Positions 53,326-61,254 of a stretch of DNA of 64,000 bases are shown here, piece after piece. Under the pieces are notes generated by a model that searched no databases, was not told the origin of the DNA, and was given only the letters and a program-made list of their open reading frames with translations. How positions within the stretch are numbered: position 1 is the first letter of the stretch; each line of letters opens with the position of its first letter. A program made the position numbers and the translations under genes. Source of the DNA: CBDEGU01 sp965238045 (GTDB lineage: Bacteria > Acidobacteriota > Terriglobia > Bryobacterales > UBA6623); contig CBDEGU010000007.1 of NCBI GenBank assembly GCA_965238045.1, positions 1-64,000 on the forward strand, given 5' to 3'.

Positions 53326-54416
53326 GACACCGCTTTCGCTCGCTCTGTCCGTATTTCGCGATGTTCTCCGAGCGCTTTGCCCAAAACTGGATCGAAGCGC
53401 TTTCAAAGCCGGGCGAAGTGGTTCTTGACCCATTCTCAGGTCGTGGTACAGCACCGTTCCAGGCGTTGCTATGCGGGAGACAGACCTTCGGAAGCGATAT
53501 CAATCCCGTCGCGTTTTGCCTTACTCGAGCCAAGACGAACGCTCCTTCGGCAGGGGCGGTAAGGCGCCGCATCACATGGCTGCACAACCGATTCGTCCCA
53601 GAAGAATGGGAGGAAGCGGCGGCGGCGATGCCCCGGTTCTTCAGCTTTGCATACGCTCCATCGACGTTAAGACAACTCTTGTATTTGAGAAGCGCGGTGA
53701 GCTGGCGCTCATCCCGAGTTGACTGTATGCTGGCTGGGCTAGTGCTTGGCAGCCTGCACGGAGAGAGCGAACGGTCTCCCTCCTATTTGAGCAATCAGAT
53801 GCCGCGCACCATCAGCACCAAGCCCGACTACTCGGTCCGGTTTTGGCGGAAACACGCCCATCGAGCACCGCAACGAGAGCTGTTTGGGTTTCTCCGTGGT
53901 CGCGTGGACTTCAGGTACGCGAGTAGTCCGCCGGACTTGCGGGGCACGTCCTTCGAGTGCGATTTCCGCGATCTCCCGGCCCGACTGCGGGACCTCAAGA
54001 AAGCTCCTAAGCTTGTCGTGACCTCGCCTCCATATCTGGATACGACAAATTTCGAGGAAGATCAGTGGCTCAGGTTATGGTTTCTCGGCGGACCTCCAAG
54101 GCCTGCCTACCGTCAAGTCTCAAGAGACGATCGCCACAGGAATCCCGGCTCTTATTGGCGACTGATAGGGGACCTGTGGCGGATGCTCGGTCGCGTGCTA
54201 GCGCCACGGTCGCATGTAGTTGTTCGCATGGGTGGCAAAAAGCTCAGTCCGGACAGCATCATCGCTGGTTTGACCGCAAATAGCTGTTTTTCCGGGCGCA
54301 AGGTTAAGCTGATCCATTCAGAGGTCAGTCTAATCAGAAAACGCCAGACCCCTTCATTCAGACCTGGAGCCCCTGGTGGCGGTTACGAAGTCGATTGTTG
54401 TTTTGCAGTGTCCTAG
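53322..54416 (+). CDS. N4-cytosine/N6-adenine DNA methyltransferase
   Basis: 364 aa from the ATG at 53322, the overlap ATGA with the upstream gene. The SAM-binding motif I is LDPFSGRGT (35-43) and QTFGSDINPVA; the catalytic motif IV is TSPPY (234-238). The S/T-x-PPY tetrapeptide form is typical of amino-methyltransferases for m4C or m6A. Motif I precedes motif IV by nearly 200 residues, leaving a target-recognition region in between (LHGESERSPSYLSNQMPRTI). The recognition site cannot be predicted. It is the last gene of the cassette. Confidence 0.88.
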   Translation: MRHRFRSLCPYFAMFSERFAQNWIEALSKPGEVVLDPFSGRGTAPFQALLCGRQTFGSDINPVAFCLTRAKTNAPSAGAVRRRITWLHNRFVPEEWEEAAAAMPRFFSFAYAPSTLRQLLYLRSAVSWRSSRVDCMLAGLVLGSLHGESERSPSYLSNQMPRTISTKPDYSVRFWRKHAHRAPQRELFGFLRGRVDFRYASSPPDLRGTSFECDFRDLPARLRDLKKAPKLVVTSPPYLDTTNFEEDQWLRLWFLGGPPRPAYRQVSRDDRHRNPGSYWRLIGDLWRMLGRVLAPRSHVVVRMGGKKLSPDSIIAGLTANSCFSGRKVKLIHSEVSLIRKRQTPSFRPGAPGGGYEVDCCFAVS

Positions 54417-54453
54417 ATTGGGGTCAGATCGAAATCCGGCCGGTGATACGACG

Positions 54454-55746
54454 CTAGGGTTTGGGCTTGGGATCTTCGGCGGGTTTGGGCTGTTTCTCCC
54501 ACCAGGTGACCTGCATGCCTGGGTGCTTGCGGCGGAATGTCTCGACGGCTTCGGCGCTGATGTTCGAGCCCCCGAGGAAGAGCTGCTTGAGAGCCGCGGC
54601 TGCGCTGAATCGTTCGAGAAAATCGTCGCTGACCGAGGTTTCGGCCAGGTCCAGGACCTCGAGGTGTTTCATTGCCGAGAGGTGTTGGGCGGCGGCGGCG
54701 CCGACTTTCTCGGCCTGCCATAGTTTCAGACGCTTGAGACGGGGCAGTTTGGCGACCGATGCCAGGCCCCGGCTCGTCACCTGCGTCCGGCTGAGGTCGA
54801 TCGCCTCGAGACGGGTAAGTACTTCGAGGCGGGCCATTCCGAGGTCGGAGAGTTTGTGGTCGTTCAAGATCAGCTCTTCGAGTTCAGTGAGCGCCTCGAT
54901 GCTTTCGAGGTTGAAGTCGGTCAGGGCCAGGCCCCACAAGCCCGAGTCGGTGCGCTGGCGGCCTCCGACATCGAGCCGCCGGAGCGCCGGAAGGAGTTTC
55001 AGCAGCGGCAGCGCGACGCCGCTCATCTTGTTTCCGCCGAAACCGAGCGATTCGAGTTGTTCGAGATTGGCGAGGTGCTCGAAGCCGTCGTCGGTGACAC
55101 GGCTGAATCCGATATCGAGCGACCGCAGGGTGGTCAACTCTCCGAGGTGCTCGAAGACGCGGCTGGTGACCTTGGTGCCGCGCAGATTGAGATGCTCGAT
55201 CTTCTCCCAGCCCTTGAGGTGAGCGACGCCTCCGTCGGTGACGTACTCGGCGTAGTAGAGGTTGAGGTCGCGCACGTTCGGGAGCGGCTTGAGCCGCTCG
55301 AGGCCGGCGTCGGTGATCCAGGTATGCGAGAGATTGAGCTTGGTGAGATGCCTCAACTGGCCAATCTGATCGAGGTCGGCATCGGTGATCCAGGTCGAGG
55401 TGAGATCGATCTCGCTCACCCGGCCCAGGCCGTCGCGGGTGACGCGGCCTCCCTCGGAGAGGACCCACTCGGCGACATCCGCGCCCAGACGCGTCGCGGC
55501 GAACGCGGGGGTCGCGTAGGTGGCGGCCAGGGCCGAGAGCAGGAGCAGTCCGCCGGCGGCCCATGCCATGGCCTGCCAGGGCAGCGAAAAAAACGAGACC
55601 GGCCGGCCGGGCCAGGAAACGGCCAGCGATCGAACCGACCGCGCGCCAGCGGCGCTTGAGAGCGTCGCCATGTCCCTGCCCCGCCGCGCCGGGAGGTTCT
55701 CGGTCCGGCGGCTACGGACGTTCACGACCTTGTTATCTATTCGCAT
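54454..55746 (-). CDS. Leucine-rich-repeat protein with N-terminal membrane anchor
   Basis: 430 aa. A hydrophobic segment (AMAWAAGGLLLLSALAATYA, about 59-78) anchors or exports it. A module ADVAEWVLSEGGRV follows and then about 11 leucine-rich repeats of the type LTKLNLSHTWITDAGLERL. The C-terminus is Lys/Pro-rich. This bacterial LRR type is common in Planctomycetes and Acidobacteria and has no known ligand. The neighbouring gene at 55756-57798 encodes a longer relative, 9 bp away on the same strand. Confidence 0.85.
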   Translation of the reverse strand: MRIDNKVVNVRSRRTENLPARRGRDMATLSSAAGARSVRSLAVSWPGRPVSFFSLPWQAMAWAAGGLLLLSALAATYATPAFAATRLGADVAEWVLSEGGRVTRDGLGRVSEIDLTSTWITDADLDQIGQLRHLTKLNLSHTWITDAGLERLKPLPNVRDLNLYYAEYVTDGGVAHLKGWEKIEHLNLRGTKVTSRVFEHLGELTTLRSLDIGFSRVTDDGFEHLANLEQLESLGFGGNKMSGVALPLLKLLPALRRLDVGGRQRTDSGLWGLALTDFNLESIEALTELEELILNDHKLSDLGMARLEVLTRLEAIDLSRTQVTSRGLASVAKLPRLKRLKLWQAEKVGAAAAQHLSAMKHLEVLDLAETSVSDDFLERFSAAAALKQLFLGGSNISAEAVETFRRKHPGMQVTWWEKQPKPAEDPKPKP

Positions 55747-55755
55747 GGCCGGAAA

Positions 55756-57798
55756 CTAGCTCCTGCGCCGGTTCGGCAGGGCCGAATCACGATCCCAAAT
55801 GATTTCGCAATCCGGGTACCGCGCCTTGAGCTGCTGGTAACCTTGTTCGCTGATCAGTGTGTGATAGATGTTGAGCGAACGAAGCTTGGGAAAGTTCAGC
55901 AGGTACGGCAAACCTTTGTCGGTGACCAGAGCGCTGTCGAGGCTGAGATGGCGAAGTTCGCTCAGCCCTTGGAGATGCCGCAATCCTTTGTCGGTCACAT
56001 CGGTGTAGTCCAGATTGAGGGACGCCAGTTTCTTGAACCGCCCGATGGTTTGCAGCCCAGCGTCTTTCAGGCGGGTCCGCACCAGGTCGAGCCGGCGCAG
56101 ATTGCCGAGGCCTTCGAGGTGGCAAAGCCCGTCCTGGCTGAAGCGGGTATAGCTAAGCAAGAGAACCTCGAGCGCGCTGAGGTCCGCGAGCTGCTCCAGG
56201 CCTTGGTCGGTAATCTCGGCGCCGGTGAGATCGAGTTCCCAGAGCTGCTCGAGCCCGGCCAGGGCCGCAAGTCCGTCGTCGTCGATATCGGTATAGGCGA
56301 GGGAGAGTTTTCTGAGCGCCTTGAGCTTCGGCAGCACCGCGAGCCCCGCATCGCCGACCGGCGAGCCGAGCAGACTGAGTTCCCGCAGCAGCGGAAGGCC
56401 TTCGAGATGGCTGAGGCCGGGGCCTTCAATCAGCGTGTGGTTGAGAGTCAGCTTGCGCAGATTCTTGAGAGCGGCGAGGTGCTTGAGTCCGGCGTCTCCG
56501 ATCGTCGTGTGACTCAGGTCCAGTTCTCTCAAACGGGCGAGAGGGGCCAGGTGGCGGGCTCCCAGATCGCCGATCTCGGTCACGGCCAGGTTCAGCTTTT
56601 CGAGATGGGGCGTGCGGGCCAGCACGGCGAGTTGCTGGTCGGTGACGCTGGTGGAATCGAGCGCGACTTCGGTGATCGGGCCGTCCCTTGTGACCGCCTT
56701 GCCACCCAGGCGGCGGATCCACTCACCGACGCGGGCGGGGTCGTCCGCCGCCGCGGGCAGCGCGGCCGGTGGAGCCTCTCCGGCCGCCGAGACCGAGAAA
56801 TCGACGAACACAAAGCGCGTTCCCGGCAGGGAGGCGCGCAAGTTCTCGACGCCGGCGCCGGTAGCGCGGGTGTAGCGGAGGTCCACTTCGCGCAGCCGCT
56901 CGAACCCCCGCAAGCTTTCCAATCCGGCGTTGCTGACCTTGGTGCGGTAGAGGTTCAGCACTTCGAGACCCTTCATCTGGCTTAGGTGAGCCAGCCCGGC
57001 GTCGCTGATGTCGGCGCCCAGTAAATCCAGCTTCTTGAGCTTCCTCAGGCCTTTGAGATGTTCCAGCCCAGTGTCGCTGATGCCCGTGCCGCCGAGGTTG
57101 AGTTCCTCAAGCTGGGTGAGCCGGCCGACCGGGCGCATGCCTTCGTCGGTGACCAGGGTGTCGCCGATCCAGAGTTTCTTCAGTCCCGTCATGGCTTCGA
57201 TGTTGCCAAGTCCCTCATCGTCGAGGGGAGTGTAGCTGAGATCGAGCGCCTCGAGGTTGGTGAACGGGGCCAGGGAGTGGCCCCGGACCTTTGTCCGCCG
57301 GACGCGGATTTCTTTTAGATTCTTGAGCGCGGCGATCTGCTCGAAACCTTCGTCGAAGAACCGGATATAGGCCAGAAAACTGTAGCTGAAGGTGAGCGTT
57401 TCGAGCGTGGTCAGCCCGGCGATTTTGGCCAGCGCCTCACTTTGATTCTTGTTGGCCGAGGAGCGGGGATTCCACATCGGACCGGGAAGGTGCAGTTCGG
57501 TGATGGCCTCGAGGCCGCCGAGGCGGGAGAGATCGGCCGGGTCGATACTGCATCCCACGAGGTTGACGGCCGCAAGCTCAAAGTCACCCGGCGGCAGGGC
57601 GCTAACCTCGCCGATAAGGGGTCCGCTAGTCAGTTGAACGCGGCCGCCCATTCGGATCGTCCACTCGGCGACCTGGCGATCGGCGGGCGCTCCGTGAAGG
57701 GCGGCTGGGGAACAGAGCGCGATTCCCAACAGGGCGGGCAGCAGGGCGAACAGGGTCGGGACGAAAATGCGAGACCGAAGCCGGGTGATTCCTGGCAT
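55756..57798 (-). CDS. Exported leucine-rich-repeat protein with two LRR modules
   Basis: 680 aa from the ATG at 57798 (MPGITRLRSR), which gives a signal peptide ending near AALHGA; an upstream ATG at 57852 would add 18 residues. Two copies of the module VxEWxxRxGG occur: RQVAEWTIRMGGRVQL and ARVGEWIRRLGGKAVT. Each leads into a series of LRRs such as KKLDLLGADISDAGLAHL and RELDLSHTTIGDAGLKHL. The structure suggests an internal duplication. Cell-surface binding is likely; the ligand is unknown. Confidence 0.86.
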   Translation of the reverse strand: MPGITRLRSRIFVPTLFALLPALLGIALCSPAALHGAPADRQVAEWTIRMGGRVQLTSGPLIGEVSALPPGDFELAAVNLVGCSIDPADLSRLGGLEAITELHLPGPMWNPRSSANKNQSEALAKIAGLTTLETLTFSYSFLAYIRFFDEGFEQIAALKNLKEIRVRRTKVRGHSLAPFTNLEALDLSYTPLDDEGLGNIEAMTGLKKLWIGDTLVTDEGMRPVGRLTQLEELNLGGTGISDTGLEHLKGLRKLKKLDLLGADISDAGLAHLSQMKGLEVLNLYRTKVSNAGLESLRGFERLREVDLRYTRATGAGVENLRASLPGTRFVFVDFSVSAAGEAPPAALPAAADDPARVGEWIRRLGGKAVTRDGPITEVALDSTSVTDQQLAVLARTPHLEKLNLAVTEIGDLGARHLAPLARLRELDLSHTTIGDAGLKHLAALKNLRKLTLNHTLIEGPGLSHLEGLPLLRELSLLGSPVGDAGLAVLPKLKALRKLSLAYTDIDDDGLAALAGLEQLWELDLTGAEITDQGLEQLADLSALEVLLLSYTRFSQDGLCHLEGLGNLRRLDLVRTRLKDAGLQTIGRFKKLASLNLDYTDVTDKGLRHLQGLSELRHLSLDSALVTDKGLPYLLNFPKLRSLNIYHTLISEQGYQQLKARYPDCEIIWDRDSALPNRRRS

Positions 57799-57855
57799 GG
57801 ATTTATCCAAAGAGGCCGCCGGGCGCCGCGGCGAAAAACCCGAAAAAAACACGGC

Positions 57856-58608
57856 TCAGTAGGTCGAGCGTCCGCCGCTCACGTCGTACGTCTGTCCGGT
57901 CACGAACGAGCAGTCCGGGCTGGCCAGAAAGTGAACCACGGCGGCCACTTCCTCGATCTCGCCGGTGCGGCCGCGGGGGATTTTCGAGATCATGTATTCC
58001 ACCGTTTCCGCCGTAAGCTGATCGAGGATCGGGGTTCGAATCACGGCCGGGGTCACGGCGTTGACACAGATATTCTCCGTGGCAACTTCCTTGGCCAGAG
58101 ACTTGGCGATCGCGATCACGCCGGCTTTCGAGGCCGAGTAGGCCACCATGTTTGGATTGCCTTCCTTGCCGGCGACCGAGGCGATATTGATGATGCGGCC
58201 GTAGTTGTGTTCGCGCATATGCGGAATGACGGCGCGGCAGCAGAGAAACACGCCCGTCAAGTTGACATCGATCACCTTCCGCCAGTCCTCGTCGGACTGT
58301 TCCCATACCGGCGCGGCGCTGCCGCCGACGCCGGCGTTATTGACGAGAATGTGTATCTGGCCCGACTCGCCAACGACGCGCTCCACCATGGCCGCAACCG
58401 AGCCGGATTGGCTCACATCCGCCTGAACGGCGAAGGCCTGGTAGCCTCCCAGGCAGATGGATGCGGCGCTTTTTTCCGCGCTGGGGAGATCGAAATCCGC
58501 CACCGCCACGCGTGCTCCGGCGCGCGCCAGCCTGCTGGCGATCCCCGCGCCGATACCCCGGCCGGCGCCGGTAACGATCGCGGTCTGACCGGAGAGATCA
58601 AAGAACAT
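57856..58608 (-). CDS. Short-chain dehydrogenase/reductase (FabG-like)
   Basis: 250 aa. The cofactor motif GAGRGIGAG follows the first strand, NNAGV marks the Rossmann fold, and the catalytic residues are Ser in NIASVAGKEG and Y-x3-K in YSASKAG. The C-terminus is typical (GQTYDVSGGRSTY). Substrate unknown; sugar or 3-oxoacyl reductases are the usual members. It lies 5 bp downstream of rplI and upstream of the LRR genes, probably in one transcript with them. Confidence 0.92.
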   Translation of the reverse strand: MFFDLSGQTAIVTGAGRGIGAGIASRLARAGARVAVADFDLPSAEKSAASICLGGYQAFAVQADVSQSGSVAAMVERVVGESGQIHILVNNAGVGGSAAPVWEQSDEDWRKVIDVNLTGVFLCCRAVIPHMREHNYGRIINIASVAGKEGNPNMVAYSASKAGVIAIAKSLAKEVATENICVNAVTPAVIRTPILDQLTAETVEYMISKIPRGRTGEIEEVAAVVHFLASPDCSFVTGQTYDVSGGRSTY

Positions 58609-58613
58609 GGCGA

Positions 58614-59237
58614 CTACTCCGCGGGGCCTTCTTTTGTGGCCTGTTCTGGAGCGTCGTCCGGGGCGGCCTCATCGGTGGCGGGCGCGGTTTCGGTCAGGAC
58701 TTCGGCCGCATCATCTTCGCCCGCGGCATCGGTGGCCTCCGCTGCTCCTGTTTCCTCGCCTTCCTCGGCTTCCGCTGTCTCTGCTTTCTGTCCCTCGGCC
58801 AGAACGCGAATCGCAATCGGAATATCGACGTCGCGATGCAGATGGATCAAGACCTCGTGCTCGCCGACCATGCGAATGGGCTTGCGAATCACGATCTTGT
58901 GGCGGTCGATGGTGTAACCCAGCTTCTCGAGTGCGGCGGCGATGTCTCGCGTGGTGATGGATCCGAAGAGCTGGCCGGTGTCGCCGGCGCGCTCGGTAAA
59001 CTCGAGCGAGATCTCCTGCAACACTTGCGCCAGCTTTTCGGCGTCTCCGCGGAGACGGGCGGCTTCGCGGTCGGCCGCGGCTTTCATCTCGCCGATCTGG
59101 TTTCTGTTGGCCCTCGTGGCGGGTATGGCCATCTGTTGGGGGAAGAGGAAATTGCGCGCATAGCCGTCGGCGACGCGGACGATGTCCCCCTTTTCGCCGA
59201 GCTTGCGAATTTCCTGCGTAAGAATGATTTCAGCCAT
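58614..59237 (-). CDS. rplI: 50S ribosomal protein bL9 with acidic C-terminal extension
   Basis: 207 aa from the ATG at 59237 (MAEIILTQEI). Core L9: KLGEKGDIVRVADGYARNFLFPQQMAI and the C-terminal rRNA-binding domain to about residue 148. A further 55 residues are almost only Glu, Ala, Asp and Thr, not present in most L9s. It is the last ribosomal gene of the rpsF-rpsR-rplI set. It is separated from rpsR by 135 bp with no obvious terminator. Confidence 0.95.
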   Translation of the reverse strand: MAEIILTQEIRKLGEKGDIVRVADGYARNFLFPQQMAIPATRANRNQIGEMKAAADREAARLRGDAEKLAQVLQEISLEFTERAGDTGQLFGSITTRDIAAALEKLGYTIDRHKIVIRKPIRMVGEHEVLIHLHRDVDIPIAIRVLAEGQKAETAEAEEGEETGAAEATDAAGEDDAAEVLTETAPATDEAAPDDAPEQATKEGPAE

Positions 59238-59372
59238 GGCTAATCCATGCTCCTGGTTGGCCCTTGGGGGGCCCGCGCTCTCCATGCGGCGGAGGGAATC
59301 ACCGGCGCGCGGGCGGCTCCGCGGGCCGCGCGATCGCCGTTGCCTTCCGGTCTCGCGGCATGGGGCGCTCCT

Positions 59373-59897
59373 CTAGTTCTTGTCTACTTCGCCGGCGAAC
59401 GGCAGCAGCGCGATATTGCGGGCCCTCTTGATCGCTCGCCTGAGCATGCGCTGATGCAGCGCGCTGAGACCGGTGTGGCGGCGCGGCAAGATCTTTCCCC
59501 TGTCGCCGACGAACTGTTTCAACGTTTTTACATCCTTGTAGTTAATGTCGTCGATCTTATTGACGCTGAAGAAGTCCACCTTGCGGCGGCGGAAAAAGCG
59601 GCGGCGATCCTGCGGCGATCGTGATCGCGGCCGCGACCCGGACCTCGGCGGACCTGATTGCCCGGCCCTCGCGGGCCTGGCTGCTGGAGGTGCCTGGCCG
59701 GCCTCGGCGGACTTGGCCACGGGCTTAGCTGCCGGTGACTCCTGGCTGGATTCGGCGGACTTGGCCGCGGGCGCCGCCTGGCTGGCCTCGGCGGGTTTAG
59801 CCGCCGGTGACTCCTGGCTGGTTTCGGCGGGCTTGGCTGCCGATGACGCCGGGCCGGCTTCGGCGGGGGCGGCTTGCTTTTCTGTATTCTCTGCCAT
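59373..59897 (-). CDS. rpsR: 30S ribosomal protein bS18 with long disordered N-terminus
   Basis: 174 aa from the ATG at 59897 (MAENTEKQAAP). The S18 core is at residues 105-174: RRRKVDFFSVNKIDDINYKDVKTLKQFV and LPRRHTGLSALHQRMLRRAIKRARN. The first 95 residues are an Ala/Pro/Ser/Lys-rich chain with repeated PAAKPAE motifs, absent from typical 75-80-aa S18s. It lies 28 bp downstream of rpsF. The upstream open frame is only low-complexity sequence from rpsF, so the ATG at 59897 is the start. Confidence 0.95.
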   Translation of the reverse strand: MAENTEKQAAPAEAGPASSAAKPAETSQESPAAKPAEASQAAPAAKSAESSQESPAAKPVAKSAEAGQAPPAARPARAGQSGPPRSGSRPRSRSPQDRRRFFRRRKVDFFSVNKIDDINYKDVKTLKQFVGDRGKILPRRHTGLSALHQRMLRRAIKRARNIALLPFAGEVDKN

Positions 59898-59925
59898 TGT
59901 TTTTCTCCTCGGGAACGCTGCCAGG

Positions 59926-60567
59926 CTAGGCGGTCTCCGGCTTGGGCGTCTCCGGCTGGGAGGCGGGCTTGGGTGTCTCGGGCTGGGAGCCGGGCTTGGG
60001 CGTCTCCGGCTTGGGGGCGGGCTTGGGCGTCTCCGGCTGGGAGGCGGGCTTGGGCGTCTCCGGCTGGGAGGCGGGCTTGGCTGTCTCCGGCTGGGAGGCG
60101 GGCTTGGCTGGCTCGGCTGCCGGCCGCGCCGGGGGGGCGTCGGGCTTCGGCTGTCCTGGCGGGGCGGAGGCCGTCCTGGGTCTCGGGCGGGCATCGCCGC
60201 GGTCCGAGGAGCGAGGCGGTTTCCGGGCGGCTCTCACTTCGCGCCGCTTCTTCAGCTTTTCGACCTTCTTGCGCTCCTCGTCGACGCGCACCGTCAGGTA
60301 CTTGATGACAGCATCGGAGACGCCAAGCCGGCGCTCCACCTCTTTAGAGAGTTTGTAGCCTCCTTCGAGCGTGTACTCGATCAATACGTAGTGGCCCTCG
60401 GTATGATGCTGAATCTCATAGGCGAGACGGCGCTTTCCCCACGGATCCACCTTGACAATCGTGCCTCCGCCATTGGTAATCACTTCCTGAAACTGTCCGG
60501 TTATCTCTGTAACTTCTTCCTCGAGCAAGTCAGGCTTGAGAATGAAGATGAGTTCATAGATTCTCAT
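59926..60567 (-). CDS. rpsF: 30S ribosomal protein bS6 with a repetitive Pro/Lys-rich C-terminal tail
   Basis: 213 aa. Core S6 (residues 1-96): MRIYELIFILKPDLLEEEV, GKRRLAYEIQHHTEGHYVLIEY. From residue 110 a basic-proline-rich region begins and ends in six perfect or near-perfect copies of a 9-residue unit PKPASQPET, encoded by a 27-bp tandem repeat. The core is normal, so the tail is presumably surface-exposed on the ribosome. The start overlaps the pth stop by 4 bp. Confidence 0.95.
   Translation of the reverse strand: MRIYELIFILKPDLLEEEVTEITGQFQEVITNGGGTIVKVDPWGKRRLAYEIQHHTEGHYVLIEYTLEGGYKLSKEVERRLGVSDAVIKYLTVRVDEERKKVEKLKKRREVRAARKPPRSSDRGDARPRPRTASAPPGQPKPDAPPARPAAEPAKPASQPETAKPASQPETPKPASQPETPKPAPKPETPKPGSQPETPKPASQPETPKPETA
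59947..60108. repeat. 27-bp tandem repeat in rpsF
   Basis: Six units of 27 bp encode PKPASQPET and variants (one PKPAPKPET, one PKPGSQPET, two beginning with Ala). The copy number is likely to vary between strains. Confidence 0.9.
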
Positions 60568-61154
60568 TGTTCCTCAATATTTGATCCTTGGGCGCGCCGG
60601 TTATAAACCGGCATGGCCTTCGCGGCGCCTTCGGATAGTATATGCCGCGCGGCGTCCACCGCTCGCCCGACAAATTCGTCTAATGCACCCGCTTCCCGGC
60701 GCCGAAACGGCCGGAGCAAGAAAGCCTTCGCATCTTGGACGGGATGTCCTGGGTCGACTCCCATTCGCAGTCTGCGAAATGCTTCCGTCTGAAGCGACTC
60801 AATCACCGATTCCACGCCGCGGTGCCCGGCGGCCGAACCTTTCTCTCGGATGCGAAGCTGCGTCCACGGGAGAGCAAGTTCGTCGTAAATCACCAGGAGC
60901 TGACCAGCATCCAGCCCGTACTTATCGAGCAGCGCCTTGACCGGCCCCCCGCTCCTATTCATATAGGATAGCGGCTTGACGAGCATCACCGTCTTGCCGC
61001 CAATCACGCCGCGCCCAACTTCGGCATTGGCTTCACGCCGGCCCAGCCGGATTCCCTCTTCTTTCGCCAAGCGGTCAATGGTCAAGAACCCCAGGTTATG
61101 CGGAGTCCGCTCGTACTCTGGACCCGGATTGCCCAATCCCACGATCAGTTCCAT
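60564..61154 (-). CDS. pth: Peptidyl-tRNA hydrolase
   Basis: Releases tRNA from stalled peptidyl-tRNA. 196 aa from the ATG at 61154 (MELIVGLGNPGPEY); the open frame upstream runs into IS sequence. Catalytic His is in RTPHNLGF; other conserved residues are in SYMNRSGG, YDELALPW and GSAAGHRGVESVI. The gene stop overlaps the rpsF start by 4 bp. An IS5-family element has inserted 100 bp upstream, between pth and rplY. Confidence 0.96.
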   Translation of the reverse strand: MELIVGLGNPGPEYERTPHNLGFLTIDRLAKEEGIRLGRREANAEVGRGVIGGKTVMLVKPLSYMNRSGGPVKALLDKYGLDAGQLLVIYDELALPWTQLRIREKGSAAGHRGVESVIESLQTEAFRRLRMGVDPGHPVQDAKAFLLRPFRRREAGALDEFVGRAVDAARHILSEGAAKAMPVYNRRAQGSNIEEQ

Positions 61155-61254
61155 GACCGGACCGCCGATCGGCTCGTCCCCCTCGGGCGGAAGCGCATCC
61201 GTTCGCCCGGCATCGGGCGATGCGGCTGCTCCGCGCAGCCCGGCGATCCATCGG

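Noticed and set aside
57442..58917. 491-aa plus-strand open frame
   Set aside because: It is antisense to the end of the LRR gene, the SDR gene and rplI, all of which are well supported.
59947..60108. CRISPR array
   Set aside because: The repeats are contiguous 27-bp coding units in rpsF without spacers.
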